Part shown: in pieces, positions 35,078 through 47,903 of the stretch
Numbering within the stretch: the stretch's first letter is position 1
Layout of the letters: each line of letters opens with the position of its first letter
DNA from: Allium sativum
Lineage: Eukaryota > Streptophyta > Magnoliopsida > Asparagales > Amaryllidaceae
Assembly (NCBI GenBank): GCA_030737875.1
Contig: CM060919.1
Location: forward strand, 806,355,160 to 806,419,159
Direction of reading: 5' to 3'
DNA length: 64,000 nt
Program-made: the position numbers and the translations under genes
Notes under the pieces: generated by a model
Seen by the model: only the letters and a program-made list of their open reading frames with translations
What the model was told of the DNA's origin: nothing
Database searches by the model: none

Positions 35078-36700
35078 TGAAGGTTACTAGATCAGATAAA
35101 AAGATTTGAAAAATTATTTTCAAAACGGTTTTAAAAGAAGCATTTTGAAAAGAAAAGTTTTGTTTTAAAGGCATATTCCCCAAAGCGATATGCACTATCT
35201 TTTGACCCTCTGTTTGAATCCTTGTTTCCTACTTTCTTGTGTCTCTGGGGCTCCTGGCTTTCTGGGAGGTAACCACATCGCGGCATGGTCCCGTAGGCTA
35301 GATGAGACTACGACACTTGTCAAAGGGCAAGTAAGTGCCTAACTTCCATCTGTAGCCGTAATTTTCTTTCGAGTTTTGTAGGATTCTCCGTGCGATGGAG
35401 GCAGCTTTCGAGAGACATGTCAACAAGTTACACAAGGATGGCAAAGTTGAGAATGAGGGAGTTTGGATAAGGAGCACAACACAAGGATGAAGAACCCATG
35501 GATATGGACTTGGTTCACAAAGGAGGGGAGGAAAGAATAGTAAAACCTAAAACAAGAGGAAGTATCTTTATAACGGGTCATATAATTAAGGGCAAGGAAG
35601 GACAGGATTTTTCGGAAGGCAAGTGCATGCTCTCACCATCGGCGTACCTGAGAGAGAGGCAGTAAGATTTCTGTTGATAGAGTTTTTCCCCTTTGATCAT
35701 CCTGTTAGTACTCCTTCTGATTTTAGCGCTTCACACTCGTATATGTCTGCTTCCATAGTTGAGTCTTTGCACCCTAGATATTGTATAGTAGAGGATCCCG
35801 TTATAGTCTCAAATCAAATTGCTGGTTCGGCTCATTTATCGTTGACTTGTGAAGATTTGAGAATAGTTGTATTAATGCTTATGTATTTGGTTACATGGGC
35901 TATGGTTTGATTCTAGGCATGGATTTGTTAGCTAGTAATTGTGAAAGGAGGGTAGTTAGACTTTCGACTTGCCTCCGGAATACCCTCAGGTTTCGTGCGA
36001 TACTAAGGGATCAGTTTGTCTTAGCTACCTAGAATCACTTTATGTATTTATCGACGAGTTTCGATCCGTTGAAGTAGCCCATGAGTACGCAAGATGTTTT
36101 TGATTAGGGTAGGGGTTTTCCCCTAAAAATCGAGACAGGCTTCCGCATATATCTAGTTGACAATGCAAAGCCAGTTATATGATCAATGATAGTTTTGGAG
36201 CAAGATTGGCGAGGATAGCCAGAGTCAGTTAAGTGCTCAATTGTTTGGTTGTTTTGCTAGTATCATCTCACATAAATCGTCCAAATTCGGAGGAGGTATT
36301 CCTTGGGTGCCTGTCTGATATTGGTTTAGGCCTTTCGGGCTTGTATTTGAGGGATGTCGAGTTCGACTAGGATGGTTTGCGTGAGAGATATCGACCATCA
36401 GATGTGTGACAGGATGGATAAGCTGAGTAGAAGAGAGACCTCTAATCATCTTAGTATATACACTTGGTATCATGGTTAACATTTGTTCATCTTGGAAAGA
36501 TAGTTCGACAACATTGGATACCCTCTAGCATAGTAAGTGATCGAGGCCCTATCTTTACTAGTGGATTTTGGAAATGGAGGTCAAGAAGCTTTGCAATCGT
36601 GAAGTTAAATTAGTTAAGATACAATGGATTGAAGCTCAAGAAGGAGCAACTTAGAAGACTAAAGACTAGATACGCACATCATACCCTTTTTGAGGGAATA
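35078..36700 (+). pseudogene. Broken gag-pol of element B
   Basis: Only scraps survive. The protease region (within 35623-35910) reads DFSASHSYMSASIVESLHP, where active enzymes have D(S/T)GAS, then shifts frame into GLILGMDLLAS near 35910. The integrase core remains as IVSDRGPIFTSGFWKW near 36524-36570. A chromodomain-like tail near 36590-36690 reads NREVKLVKIQWIEAQEGAT and then a stop. Reverse transcriptase and RNase H are absent, and no gag helix region is recognisable. Wording and order follow element A and the intact polyprotein. Confidence 0.75.
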
Positions 36701-37262
36701 TCCTTAATTCCTTCTTTTCTGTTAAGTTTATACTAGTCTTTATCTTTTGAGGTATATCCTCCAAGTCATATCTTCGTTCCTTAGGTAAAAGCCAATGGAT
36801 GTAAACATGTGTTTGAAACATGTTATGATTGATCGTTTCAAGTGGTTGATCGTGGATGCATATGCACACATTAGGCGCTAGATCAACTCAGTCACTTTCA
36901 TATTGCATTTGCATATATGTAGTTGTTTGTGGATTGAACTTGATGTGTTATCCTTTGGACGTTGCATTTGGATGAATGGTTATGCACACATATAGAAATG
37001 ATGTGTATCAATTAGGATTTCTTGCATACATAATTGGACTCATGACACTAACATAATCTGCATTGAGGAGGTCAATTGAATCAGTAGACCGCCTAATCTT
37101 TGCATTAGATAAGGACATATACACACACTTTTGCATATGTTCATACAACATTAGAAGTTTTCTAAGGACAATGGATGCTTGTGGATGATGGTTGAGTAGA
37201 TGGATGATTGGACGGTAGGACACATTCTTCTTAACTTGAAGATTTCGGGGACGAAATCCTTT
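36700..37262 (+). other. 3' untranslated internal region of element B
   Basis: Non-coding. It parallels 20010-20602 of element A (GTGGATGCATxTxCACACA, TTGCATTAGATAAGGA). A 7-bp stem with a GGGA loop sits at 37241-37258. Confidence 0.7.
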
Positions 37263-37275
37263 AAGGAGGGGAGAA
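37263..37275 (+). promoter_or_regulatory. Polypurine tract of element B
   Basis: AAGGAGGGGAGAA directly precedes TGTAACACCTCG. Confidence 0.85.
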
Positions 37276-37672
37276 TGTAACACCTCGTATTTTCTATGTT
37301 CATAAGAGTAACAAATCAGGGAATAATTAAATTGTAACAGAATAATTAATGTAAAAGAGCTACGCCATTGCGTTCGTCTCGAAATTCTTCTTGGAATAGA
37401 GTCCAAGTGTGCATAAATCGGACTCCGTATGAAGAAGATATGGCCTTCAGAAGTTTCAGCCCGAAATTCAAAACAGACAGGACACAGGTCGACACTAGGG
37501 TTGACCTGGGGGTCAACCTACCTACACAGGTCGACACTAAGGTCGACCTAGGGGTCGACCTAGGTATACAGGTCGACATTAGTGTCGACCTCCCCTCTGT
37601 TTTCTAGATCTGGGGACAAATCCATTTTTCTGCACCTAGACGCCTTTCTAACCAGATTCGTGACCCCTATGC

Positions 37673-37680
37673 TATTTAAA
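37673..37680 (+). promoter_or_regulatory. TATA-like box of element B 3' LTR
   Basis: GCTATTTAAACACC, matching 25423 in the 5' LTR. Confidence 0.55.
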
Positions 37681-39151
37681 CACCCCCAAACCTAGCTTTC
37701 TCTCCACACAATTTCGTTCTGCCTATACTCTGCCTCAATTCTAATTAAAAATAAAAAATGGCATCGCTACTCTGCTGGGATCAAATCTAGGGTTAATGCA
37801 TCTTCTTCCAAACTGAATAGAATTAAAAGAGAATCAAGTTAAAGCTCCAAGTTGGACCGTAGCATTCTACTTCAAGCAACGTCACACGAATCATAGCAAA
37901 TCACCACAATGCTATCTTATTATCCTCTTCTAAACCGATCACTGTAAGTTCGGTTATTCCTTAGATTTGAACGTGTAATTGGAATTGTGAATGTAATGAA
38001 TCAAAATATAGAACTATACCAATTTGCAAGTTAATTATCTTTGATTCGTGCTTATGTCAAATCTAACGATATCTATGCCTTCGGATCCGATTCTCGATTT
38101 TGGCTTAGAACTTATTGTGGCTAATTGACAATGACTATGATTATGGGACTTTTGGCTATGACTATGACTATGAAACTATTGCCTATTACTATGATTCATG
38201 ACAAAGAGACTATTACATATGACTATGACCATAAGACTGTTGCCTATGGCTATGACTACGATTCATAATTTTGAGACCATTGCATATGATTTATGACTAT
38301 GAGACTATGGCCTATGACATTGATTAAGAAACTATTGTGATTAGTCGCCCATGACTATTGTGGTTAATTGCCTATAACTGTTGTAGTCAGTGGCTATGCC
38401 TATTCCCATTAACCTATTAGGTTGTACTTCGAACTGGAATCATGTTGGACCAAATCACCTATGGTTATTCCCTTAATTATGTTGGATCTCATTTTTTTTG
38501 GGTGTAACTTGTCTAGTTTATTTCTATTCACTGTTATGTACATTGAACCCATTGGAACCATTATTTATGTATTTGGTTCATTCTTGCATGGCTATTCTTT
38601 TATGTCAATTCTCGTGCTTATCCCCTATTCCTTGCTTTGATACTGTTAGTATCATTTCATAAGTACATAGAAAACTTGTGAAATCATGTTATACGTACAA
38701 TTATGATGCGGGGATTGGACGTAGCTTAATTAAGTTAGTTTGGCATAATAAATACGTTGGCATAAGCCTAAATTGGCTATAATAGTGAATGATTTACATG
38801 CATATTAGACTTGGGCATAAGTTGATAAATTTAATTGGCCTTAAAGGGTGTAATTGGCGTGTAAACCAAGTTTTGGACATAAACGACAAAGTAGAATATT
38901 AAATCTAGTTTTGACATAACCCGTAAATTGGAATATTAATCTAGATTGGGCATGAATTGTAAAAGGGGAATATTAAATCAAAAATTGGTATAAACTATAA
39001 GTTGGGTTGATTGATAGGTAAATCAAGTTTTGGGCATAGAATATAAATATGCTAATTTTCATGACAAATAAATATGATCTAGGCTAAATTGATTTATGGA
39101 AAATTTACATAAATAGTAAATATGTAAATTTAGTAAAAGACGAATATGCCT

Positions 39152-39360
39152 AACCCGAGGTTAGACTGAGTTGTGGTGTAAAACTGCCCGGAACCGACCG
39201 GCACTTCTAGTGACCACAACAATACCTGTCTAATGTGGGTGGTTAGTGCATCAAGCCCAGAAAGACCCGAGGTTGGACTGAGTTGTGGTGTAAAGCTGTC
39301 CGGAACTGACCGGCACATCCAATAACCACAACAATATCTGTCTAATGTGAGTGGTTGGTG
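39152..39360 (+). repeat. Two tandem large inverted-repeat modules (B, 3' LTR)
   Basis: Counterpart of 32754-32961. It reads CTGCCCGGAACCGACCGGCA in the loop, where the 5' copy has lost a CCGG. Confidence 0.85.
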
Positions 39361-39409
39361 CTTTAATTAATTAATTAATTAAGGCTCATGAATAAATCAA
39401 GCTAGAAAT

Positions 39410-40210
39410 GGTGAGGTTAAGTAATTAGGGAAACAATTAACCGTAATAACATATTAACTAGGCAAGAGGGTGAGGTTAAGTAAATTTAGAATTCTTAACC
39501 GTTGTAACATGTTAATTAAGCAGATGATAGGGTTAAGATAACTAAGGTAACACTTAACCAAAATATATAATGACATGTGGTGGGGTTAAGTAATATAAGA
39601 GGAAAACACTTAACCAATTATATAACATGATGTACGGGAAGGGTTAAGTTAACACGAGAACAACTCTTAACCAATATAACAAGATTTGAGGTAGGGTCAA
39701 GTCAACACCAGAAGGAAACACTTAACCAACATGACGTGACGGGTGGATGGGTTAAGTTAACTTGAATTGATTAATGACACCTGACCAATGTAACTCGATG
39801 AACGAATGGGGTTAAGTGAAATGGGAAATACTTAACCAATATAACCTGATGAATGAACAAGGTTAAGTTAACAAATCACACTTAACCAATCAAACATGAT
39901 AAGCAAGAAAGGTTAAGTTAATAAGAACCACTTAACCAACACGACTTGACGAGTAGGAGGTTAAGTACACGTCGGGGTAGGTGGGTAATATTAGTAAATA
40001 TAGGCCCACAAAACTTAACCATTAAATAAACATGCTTGAATCTGTGGGAAGGTTAAGTACATCTCGTGTTGGTGGGCAATATTAGTACATATAGGCCCGC
40101 AAACTTAACCGTTATGAAAACATGCTAGAATCGATGGGAGGGTTAAGAACATCTCGTATGGGTGGATAATATTCGTATATATAGGCCTACAAACTTAACC
40201 AGCAGGAAAC
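39410..40210 (+). repeat. GGTTAAGT/ACTTAACC hairpin array (B, 3' LTR)
   Basis: Counterpart of 33010-33810 with the same unit order. Confidence 0.85.
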
Positions 40211-40719
40211 CCTAGTAACGGGGACCCATTTCAGCAGTATCTCACATAGATGTATCATGGTACCCTGAAACTAGGCAGGGAGGGCATGATTACTGGGCTG
40301 ATTATAAGCGGTCAAAGATAACGGCAGGGGTACGTCAGTGTAGGTTACGACGGTTTATGGGCGTGCACGTACTCCGGAGTGGGAAAAAGCAGGCACTGGG
40401 TACCAGTAGTTATACACTGTGCATCTTGAATCATGTCGGGTCGCTATCATAAGGCTTGATACACCTTATGGTGGGGCCAGCACAGAGTATCTACACGCAA
40501 GAGAGGGCCGATTGACACAGACACATGGAAATTTAATACAGGTAGGTAGCATAATCACTAATTGGACCTAGGTCGCGTAAACCCTGAATCCGAGAAGCGT
40601 TCATTAGGTAGCATAAACCCGAGTGGCCCTGGGTAGCATAAACCCTGGAAGAATCTAGTAAGCGCTCGATAGTAAACCCTAGATTAAATCTAGGTAATAA
40701 ACGGAATCCCCATAATAGA

Positions 40720-43324
40720 TGTAACGACCCGCGTTCTACGCATCATAGGATCGTAGAATATTTATTTCTTTCACATACGAAGTCGTATGGTCATGTAACT
40801 TTGGGAGACGACTATTGTGGTCATTTCCCATGTTCATGATTTTTCCCGATTTTTAAATAACCATTTTACCCCTAGTTGGCACTGTTTTGGCCATAACTTT
40901 TGACTGGAAAAGAATTTTGACCTGAAACCACTTCCATTGGCTTCGGATGATGGTTTCTCTTTCCGTAGAGTGGTCACATTAGCCAAACGGACTTACCGTT
41001 TGGGAGATATGGCTGAAACAAGTTTCAGATGGTTAAAAACAGCTTAATTGGGCTTAACCGGGTGATTAGCAGCTAGGCCCAAGGGGAATTTCGGGTTTAG
41101 GGGTATATGGAGGCTGATTAGGGTTAGAAAACATTTCTTTAGACATTTTTCAGCCGCCACTTTCATTTCTCTTGATCTAGCCATGGCCTCCACTCTCTAA
41201 ATCTCTCTAAAACACCCAAAATCACTTTCTAATCAAGGATTAAGGCTTAGAGGCATCAAATTAAGAAGAAAAAGCACTAAAGCAAGGTTAGAGCTGCTGT
41301 TGGACATCAGTATTCGCCCAAATCAGAGGAGTTTCAGTTCTGAGAATTTTGTTTGTGGCCAAGGTGAGTGATTTGCATAGTTTTTGCACTAATTACGGTT
41401 AATTAAGGGTAATTAGTGAAGATTAGCGAATTTATACGTAAATAAATTCTGGAAAAATTCTTAAAATTCTAAAATAATGTTTTAAGGCTCTGTTAGAAAT
41501 TTGGGTTAATTTCGATGTGTTTTGCTAATCGTATGCTTAAACATGATTAAGAGGGATTATGGGAAAATATGAAGTTTTAGTCACTTTTTGATCCATTTTG
41601 ATTCATTTGAATTGTTGTTTGCTGTTTGTGGTTGCTATTACATGTTGCTATGACTCTATGATATGTTTCATGATTGATTAGAATAGTTAAAATGGTCGAA
41701 AACGTCGTCGAATGGCGTAGAAAGCTCGCTGGAAAGTTGCAGAAGTGTGCAGGTTCCGAACCGGTTCGGATCGGAAGAAGGGGTCGGATCGGATTTGTGA
41801 ACTGACCAAGGGGATTCGAACTGGATTGGAACTTGTCACTGGGGGAGGCTTGGCGAGAAGGAAGGCCGTTTACTTAGAGTTGGAGTGGACAGGGGGATCG
41901 GATCGGAACTATGGAGCAGGATCGGAGTAGGAGAGAGCGGATCGGATCGGAAGCATAATAGAGGCCAGATCGGATTGACTCACGAATGGGAGGCTACGAC
42001 TGGGGCAAGACGAAGGGATCGGATCGGATCGGAGTAGATGGGAAACGAGGAAGCTGATTGAAGGAGGAGCATGAACTCGAAGGAAAACAGCAACCCGACC
42101 CGACCCGGAGGAGGACACCGACCCGACCCGAAGTGAAGAACCCGACCCGAACCGAATGGGAAGATGACAAGGAGGACCGACCCGAACCGACGAGAATAAC
42201 GACTACCGACCCGAACCGAATTCTAGAGCTGCTATTGCGCGACAACTCTTCTGAAGACCCACTCCAATTCGACCAAAACCCGAGATGCAAAGGAAGTCCT
42301 AATGAGAAGTTAGAGCTCAAGATTTAGATGGGAATCAGCGAGTTCGCTTCATGATTGGGCTTTGCTGCGGGACGCGTGTTAAGGAGTTATCGACGTCTAT
42401 AACTCTGGACCACTATGGTAGGAGGTGCGAAGGCGGATTCAGGGCCATTATGGCATCGGTAGAACCAAGGGCTACGACCAATGAAGTGGGTCATTGAAAT
42501 GTTTGGTCGTGACTCCAAGTGTTTGTCTTGGTCACAGCAGGGTTTCTACAAGTCGGGATTCGTCGTTGCCTCAGTTTGTCTAGTGTTCCAAAGTGGTAGA
42601 TGTCGTACGCTTTACGCACTGAGTGAGAGATGTGAGGATGGTTGCCATGGATGATTTGTTTGCTATCATTGTGACATGCACACCCCACCCCCGTATTCTT
42701 ACACTATTTATTATGGCACCTTGGAGTATTGTACGGTATGTGGTACTAACTCTTTGGTTGCAGGTCCAGGTTCAGGTATGGTTTAGTATACCTGTTATTA
42801 TTCTGTTTAGATGCTTATCGCTCATACCAGGCTTTATGTCTGACCCAGAGTTTTATGTCTCCTCTTATTACTCTGGGTGCTCACACGAGCAGACTAGAGA
42901 CAGGTTAGCTGGTGATGCACGGGTAGATGATCCGGAGACGAGCAGGAGGCTCCCACGTAATATATATAGTATTCTCCCTGTGTTGTTGAAGATCACTGCT
43001 TGGGCATTGTTGGTGTATCTTCTACTTCAGCTTTCTTTTGTTTAGAGACAGTAAATTTGGAAAATTGTAATAAGCTGTATTTGGATTTCCGCTGCTTTGA
43101 TGATTGATGTTGATTTTAGTTATCAGCTTATGCACTGTCTCGCCTGTTTTGTGTCAAGTATGTTATTATTATATTTTATTCCATGCGCTGTGAGACATTC
43201 TGCAGGTTTCTTGATTAGTTCATTCTCTTCTTTTCTTTCTTATGACGACCGTCTTGTGCTAGTCGGGCATGTGTACAGCGCACTTTTGGAGGAAATGCAG
43301 GCTGGTGCGGGGCGGGCCGTCACA
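40720..43324 (+). repeat. 5' LTR of the intact chromovirus
   Basis: It runs from TGTAACGACCC to GGCCGTCACA and is 2605 bp. It contains GGATCGG repeats (about 41765-42030), a complementary-looking CCCGACCC stretch (42090-42225), the CTTTATGTCTGACC motif (about 42832) and pyrimidine-rich sequence towards the end. Its open frames (for example 42623-43045) are present identically in both LTRs because the LTRs are identical; they show no domain. Confidence 0.97.
41755..42225 (+). repeat. GGATCGG / CCCGACC repeat pair inside the LTR
   Basis: Clustered (TC)GGATCGG copies at about 41765-42030 are followed by CCCGACCCGA copies at about 42090-42225. The same stretch, diverged, is at about 470-880 in antisense, and an identical copy is at 49095-49565. 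The two halves are partly complementary and could fold back on one another. Confidence 0.75.
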
Positions 43325-43326
43325 CT

Positions 43327-43338
43327 TGGTATCAGAGC
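43327..43338 (+). promoter_or_regulatory. Primer binding site of the intact chromovirus
   Basis: TGGTATCAGAGC, complementary to the initiator Met tRNA 3' end, 2 nt after the LTR terminal CA. Confidence 0.95.
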
Positions 43339-43463
43339 TCTAGGTTGCGTAGTTAACCTAGGGAAGTTATCAGGGAGAGATAGTATACGTATACGAGAGA
43401 GCGTATTTGTGATTATTTTGGTTTTCAAAAGCTATATATATATATACTATTAGTAGTATAAGG

Positions 43464-46400
43464 ATGGAGTCGTACTGCACTAACACCACTATGGAGTCGT
43501 TAATCATTTCCTTTTTCAGATTGACGATGAGCCGATATACTAGAGGTGCTGGTAGGGGAGCCAATAATGGGAATGCTGCTGACATGAGGACGATGTTTAC
43601 TGACCTCATGAGAGAGATGCTTAGAGATGTGCAGAGGGCAGCTCCCAATGGTGGAAATGGTGGTGGTCCAATGGTGCAGGCGCCAAGAGTCGACTTCGCC
43701 AAGCTGAATAAGGATTATAATAGTCTTGGTGGGAAGCCGTTCCACGGAACGGAGTCGGCTACGGATGTTCAGGATTGGGTGGATAGTTGCGAACGTATCT
43801 TCGAGGATTTGGGTATCGAGGATGCGATGAAGAGAAAGCTAGCGTCCCGTCAGTTGCAAGGGCGGGCAATGAATTGGTGGAATGCTATAAAGGCAGCTAC
43901 TCCCGAAGATCAGATTACTTGGGAGCAGTTTAAGGCTCGCTTTAGCGAGAAGTTCATTCCAGCTGCTCAGAAGTCAATGTTATTCAAGAAATTCTTGGAG
44001 CTCAAGCAGAATGGCAGGGCTGTCTCGGAGTATATTGCTGAATTTGACACTTTGTCAAAATATGGGCTATCTCTTATAGATACTGCCGAGAAAAAGAATG
44101 AGAAATTCATAACTGGATTGGATCAGTACTTGGGGGAAAAACTTATTAACCACATCGATGAGACGTTTGAATCGATTGTGGGGAAAGCGTTGAGGTCAGA
44201 AAGTCTCTACCCTAAGCCAAAGACTGAGGTTGCATCCGCAGATGAGCCAAAGCCACAAGCTAGTGGTGGAGGCAAAGGTGGTTCTCAGAATAAGAGAAAG
44301 CAGAATCAGGCTAAGGATAGCCAGAAGAAAAGGAATAAGCAAGATGTGGAGTGCTTCAGCTGTGGTAAGAAGGGCCATTATGCTAGTAATTGTCGGGCCA
44401 AGCCAGCGGATAGGAAGTGCTTCAATTGTGGCCAATTGGGACATCACAAGGACAAGTGTCCGCAACCCCCTAAGGAAAAGCAAATGGTGAAAGCATATGC
44501 CCTTAATGCTATTCCTTCTTCGTCGAATGCCCCAACTGCGGCGGAGAAGGGAAAGAATGTCGTCATTCAAGGTATGCTTTCTGTTTATGATGTTCCTGTT
44601 AGAGTTTTGTTTGATACCGGAGCTTCCAGTTCTTTCATATCTAGTGACCTGGTAGATAGGTTGGGATTGGAGCCCGAGATTGTTGATAGACCTTTAGTAG
44701 TGACGAACCCGATTGGTGGTTCGACTAGTCTTAGCATGATTTGTCGTAATGTGGTTCTATCGAGTCATGGATGCATGTTTGTTTGTGATTGCTTTGTTTT
44801 GGGCTTTACTGGGTTTGGCATTATTTTGGGAGTAGATTGGCTCCAAAGATACGGGGTGGTGGTAGACTGTGAGGGCTTGTTGGTGACAGCTAGAGCGGAT
44901 GATGGGCGGAGGATAGTGTTTGGTGGTCTACCCAGTAAGGGGGTATTGGCTAGTTTTCTAAACTCCCTCGACATTCCGCATAGTGAGTTGTCAGGTTTGC
45001 CCGTGGTTGGCCAGTATCCGGATGTTTTCGAAGAAGTGACCGGACTTCCACCACACCGAGAGATTGAGTTTCGTATTGATTTGGTAAAAGATGCCAGACC
45101 TATAGTGATGCCACTTCGTCGTATGGCACCAAGGGAGCAGCGAGAGCTCGAGGTGCAAGTCAGCGATCTTTTGAGGAAGGGATTTATCAGAAGGAGTGTT
45201 TCTGAATGGGGAGCACCAGTTGTGTTTGCTACCAAGGCGGATGGTTCCCTTCGTTTGTGTGTAGACTACCGCGAGTTGAATAAAGTGACGAGGAAGAACA
45301 AGTATCCTCTACCGCGGATAGATGATTTGTTCGATCAGTTGAGTGGCGCAAGGATATTTTCTCAGTTGGATCTCGCGACAGGTTTTCATCAGCTTAGAGT
45401 GGAAGCTGAGAGTATAGCTAAAACGGCATTTCGAACGCCGTCTGGATTTTATGAATGGTTGGTTATGCCATTTGGGCTGACTAATGCCCCGGCATATTTT
45501 GTGGATCTTATGAATAGGGTATTCAGAGATCAGTTGAATAAGTTTGTCCTTGTGTTCGTTGATGATATTTTGGTCTATTCGAGGACAGAGGAAGAACACA
45601 AGGAGCATTTAAGAGTAGCAATGGAGGTGTTGAGAAAACACCAATTGAAAGCAAAGTTTTCTAAGTGTCACTTCTGGAAGAGGGAAGTGAGGTTCTTGGG
45701 CCATGTTGTATCAGAGAGTGGTATTGCCGTGGACCCGGCGAAGGTGGCTACGGTACAGGATTGGCCTACGCCCAAGAATGCAACAGATGTAAGGAGTTTC
45801 TTGGGGTTAGCGGGATATTATCGTAAGTTTATCCAAGGTTTCTCCAAGATAGCAGCACCATTGACCCAGTTGACAAAGAAGAATCAAGCTTTTGTCTGGG
45901 ATGAAAGGTGCGAGAATGCATTTAAAAGCCTAAAGGACAAGTTGACAAGCGCACCAGTGTTAGTCATTCCTAAGGGGGATGAAGAGATGACGGTATACAC
46001 GGATGCCTGTGGTACCGGACTGGGTGCTGTATTAATGCAAGGCGGTAGGGTTGTAGCTTATGCAAGTCGGCAATTGAAACCGCACGAGAGAAGATACCCT
46101 ACCCATGATTTAGAATTGGCAGCGATCGTGTTCGCGTCAAAGATGTGGAGACACTATCTCTTGGGAGAAAGATTTGAGCTGTTTACAGATCATAAGTCGT
46201 TGAAGTATCTATTCTCCCAGATGGATTTAAATCTCCGTCAGCAGAGATGGTTAGAGTTCTTAGCTTCCTATGATTTTGACATCGCATACACACCGGGAAA
46301 GGGCAATGCGGTGGCTGATGCATTGAGTAGAAGACATGCCAGCTTAGGGGCTATGTTCCTTGAATGGAAGCAACTGGAGTTTATCGCAAGTTTTGATTTC

Positions 46401-47903
46401 AGACCAAAGTGCGAATTAGATCCAGAAATGTTAGCAAGTTTGACGATCAGACCCACTTTGATTGAGCGGATCGGCTCTAGTCGGAGGGACGATCCTAACC
46501 TATTGGAAATCATCTCCAAGTTAGAGATGGGAATCGGTGAGGAGATGAACAAGTATGGGCTTGATCGAGATAGATGGCTTAGAAAGAATGGAAAGCTTGT
46601 TGTACCCAATGTCAATGGATTGAGAGATGAAGTGCTTAGAGAATGTCATCACTCAAAGCTGACTATACACCCCGGTGGTAATAAGATGTATCGAGATATG
46701 AAGCAGACCTACTACTGGGAAGGGATGAAAAGAGATGTTGGGAAGTTTATATCCAAGTGCATGAATTGCCAGCTAGTAAAAGCCGAGCAAAAGAAGCCTA
46801 GTGGGTTGTTGCAGCCTTTAGAAATTCCCGAATGGAAATGGGAGCAAGTCTCGATGGATTTCATCGATGGATTACCAAGGACTAGATCGGGATATGACAG
46901 CATTTGGGTAATTGTAGATCGACTGACTAAAAGTGCAAGGTTTATACCAGTCAAATCGACTAGAACGGCAGCTAAGTTAGCAGAATTGTATATGAAGTGG
47001 GTAGTGAGATTTCATGGAGTACCTAAAAGCATTGTGAGCGACCGAGACCCGTTGTTCACTAGTGGGTTTTGGAGGAGCTTGCAAGAGGCGCTAGGGTCAG
47101 ATTTACATCTCAGTACCGCATATCATCCTCAGACCGACGGTCAGACGGAAAGGGTGAATCGTATTTTGGAAGATCTCTTGAGAGCATGTATATTGGATTT
47201 TGGTGGATCATGGGATGACCATTTGCATCTAGTAGAGTTTGCATATAATAATAGCTACCAATCCAGTATCGGTATGGCTCCATTTGAAGCTTTGTATGGA
47301 AGACCGTGCAACTCACCATCATGTTGGATAGAGACTGGCGAGAAGTTTATGCTTGGACCAGATGTGGTGAGGGAAACTTCAGATAAAATCAAGATCATTC
47401 AGCAACGAATGAAGGCAGCCCAAGATAGGCAGAAGAGTTATGCTGATAGGAGGCGAAGAGACTTAAAATTCTCCGTTGGTGACTTGGTGTTTGTCAAGAT
47501 TTCCCCGTTGAAGAGCATAATACGATTTGGCAGGAGAGGCAAGTTGGCACCAAGATTTGTTGGCCCGTTCCCTATTCTTGAACTAGTCGGGAATTTGGCA
47601 TATAAGATTGACTTACCAGAGAAGATGGCGGGAGTTCATAACGTATTTCATGTTTCCCAACTAAGGAAGTTCGTTCACGACTCAGATATGACTATTTCAC
47701 CTGAACAGTTAGAGAACTTCGAAGTAGAACCCGAGGCGGTTGGGAACCGTAAGCCGGCCCGTATTGTCGAGCACGACATGAAGCAACTTCGAAGAAAGGC
47801 GGTGAAGCTAGTCAAGGTTCAGTGGGGCGAGGACGAGAATGACTGTACTTGGGAAACAGAGGAGGACATAAGGAAGAAGTATCCAGAACTCTTTGTCTGG
47901 TAA
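43464..47903 (+). CDS. gag-pol: Gag-Pol polyprotein of a Tekay-type chromovirus
   Basis: A single frame of 1479 residues without a stop or frameshift between gag and pol. Domains in order: Gag (about 95-245, with [10 protein letters not shown] at 130-139), two CCHC zinc knuckles (297-310 and 319-332), aspartic protease with DTG at 384-386, reverse transcriptase (about 560-740, [10 protein letters not shown] and FVDD at 698-701), RNase H (about 840-950, [10 protein letters not shown]), integrase with Cys1099/Cys1102 of the zinc-binding part and core D1132, D1193, E1229 (35 residues between the last two), a GPF segment near 1367-1369, and a chromodomain-like end (about 1430-1476, [20 protein letters not shown]). 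It would make the capsid protein and the enzymes that copy and integrate the element; the chromodomain is thought to steer integration to chromatin. The first Met gives 21 extra residues; Met22 (43527, [11 protein letters not shown]) is a credible alternative start that resembles Gag better. How Gag is made in excess from one frame is not evident. Confidence 0.96.
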   Translation: MESYCTNTTMESLIISFFRLTMSRYTRGAGRGANNGNAADMRTMFTDLMREMLRDVQRAAPNGGNGGGPMVQAPRVDFAKLNKDYNSLGGKPFHGTESATDVQDWVDSCERIFEDLGIEDAMKRKLASRQLQGRAMNWWNAIKAATPEDQITWEQFKARFSEKFIPAAQKSMLFKKFLELKQNGRAVSEYIAEFDTLSKYGLSLIDTAEKKNEKFITGLDQYLGEKLINHIDETFESIVGKALRSESLYPKPKTEVASADEPKPQASGGGKGGSQNKRKQNQAKDSQKKRNKQDVECFSCGKKGHYASNCRAKPADRKCFNCGQLGHHKDKCPQPPKEKQMVKAYALNAIPSSSNAPTAAEKGKNVVIQGMLSVYDVPVRVLFDTGASSSFISSDLVDRLGLEPEIVDRPLVVTNPIGGSTSLSMICRNVVLSSHGCMFVCDCFVLGFTGFGIILGVDWLQRYGVVVDCEGLLVTARADDGRRIVFGGLPSKGVLASFLNSLDIPHSELSGLPVVGQYPDVFEEVTGLPPHREIEFRIDLVKDARPIVMPLRRMAPREQRELEVQVSDLLRKGFIRRSVSEWGAPVVFATKADGSLRLCVDYRELNKVTRKNKYPLPRIDDLFDQLSGARIFSQLDLATGFHQLRVEAESIAKTAFRTPSGFYEWLVMPFGLTNAPAYFVDLMNRVFRDQLNKFVLVFVDDILVYSRTEEEHKEHLRVAMEVLRKHQLKAKFSKCHFWKREVRFLGHVVSESGIAVDPAKVATVQDWPTPKNATDVRSFLGLAGYYRKFIQGFSKIAAPLTQLTKKNQAFVWDERCENAFKSLKDKLTSAPVLVIPKGDEEMTVYTDACGTGLGAVLMQGGRVVAYASRQLKPHERRYPTHDLELAAIVFASKMWRHYLLGERFELFTDHKSLKYLFSQMDLNLRQQRWLEFLASYDFDIAYTPGKGNAVADALSRRHASLGAMFLEWKQLEFIASFDFRPKCELDPEMLASLTIRPTLIERIGSSRRDDPNLLEIISKLEMGIGEEMNKYGLDRDRWLRKNGKLVVPNVNGLRDEVLRECHHSKLTIHPGGNKMYRDMKQTYYWEGMKRDVGKFISKCMNCQLVKAEQKKPSGLLQPLEIPEWKWEQVSMDFIDGLPRTRSGYDSIWVIVDRLTKSARFIPVKSTRTAAKLAELYMKWVVRFHGVPKSIVSDRDPLFTSGFWRSLQEALGSDLHLSTAYHPQTDGQTERVNRILEDLLRACILDFGGSWDDHLHLVEFAYNNSYQSSIGMAPFEALYGRPCNSPSCWIETGEKFMLGPDVVRETSDKIKIIQQRMKAAQDRQKSYADRRRRDLKFSVGDLVFVKISPLKSIIRFGRRGKLAPRFVGPFPILELVGNLAYKIDLPEKMAGVHNVFHVSQLRKFVHDSDMTISPEQLENFEVEPEAVGNRKPARIVEHDMKQLRRKAVKLVKVQWGEDENDCTWETEEDIRKKYPELFVW

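Larger units (their letters stand above)
37276..40719 (+). repeat. 3' LTR of element B, first part
   Basis: It starts TGTAACACCTCG and contains a GTCGAC cluster (about 37485-37590), a TATTTAAA box (37673-37680), two inverted-repeat modules (39152-39360), the hairpin array (39410-40210) and GCATAAACCCT repeats (about 40550-40640). The chromovirus insertion splits it at ATAGA. Confidence 0.9.

Noticed and set aside
42623..43045. 140-codon open frame in the chromovirus LTR, repeated at 49963-50385
   Set aside because: Identity of the two copies only reflects LTR identity. It has no domain, the diverged LTR at 1-1900 shows no matching frame, and composition is LTR-like.
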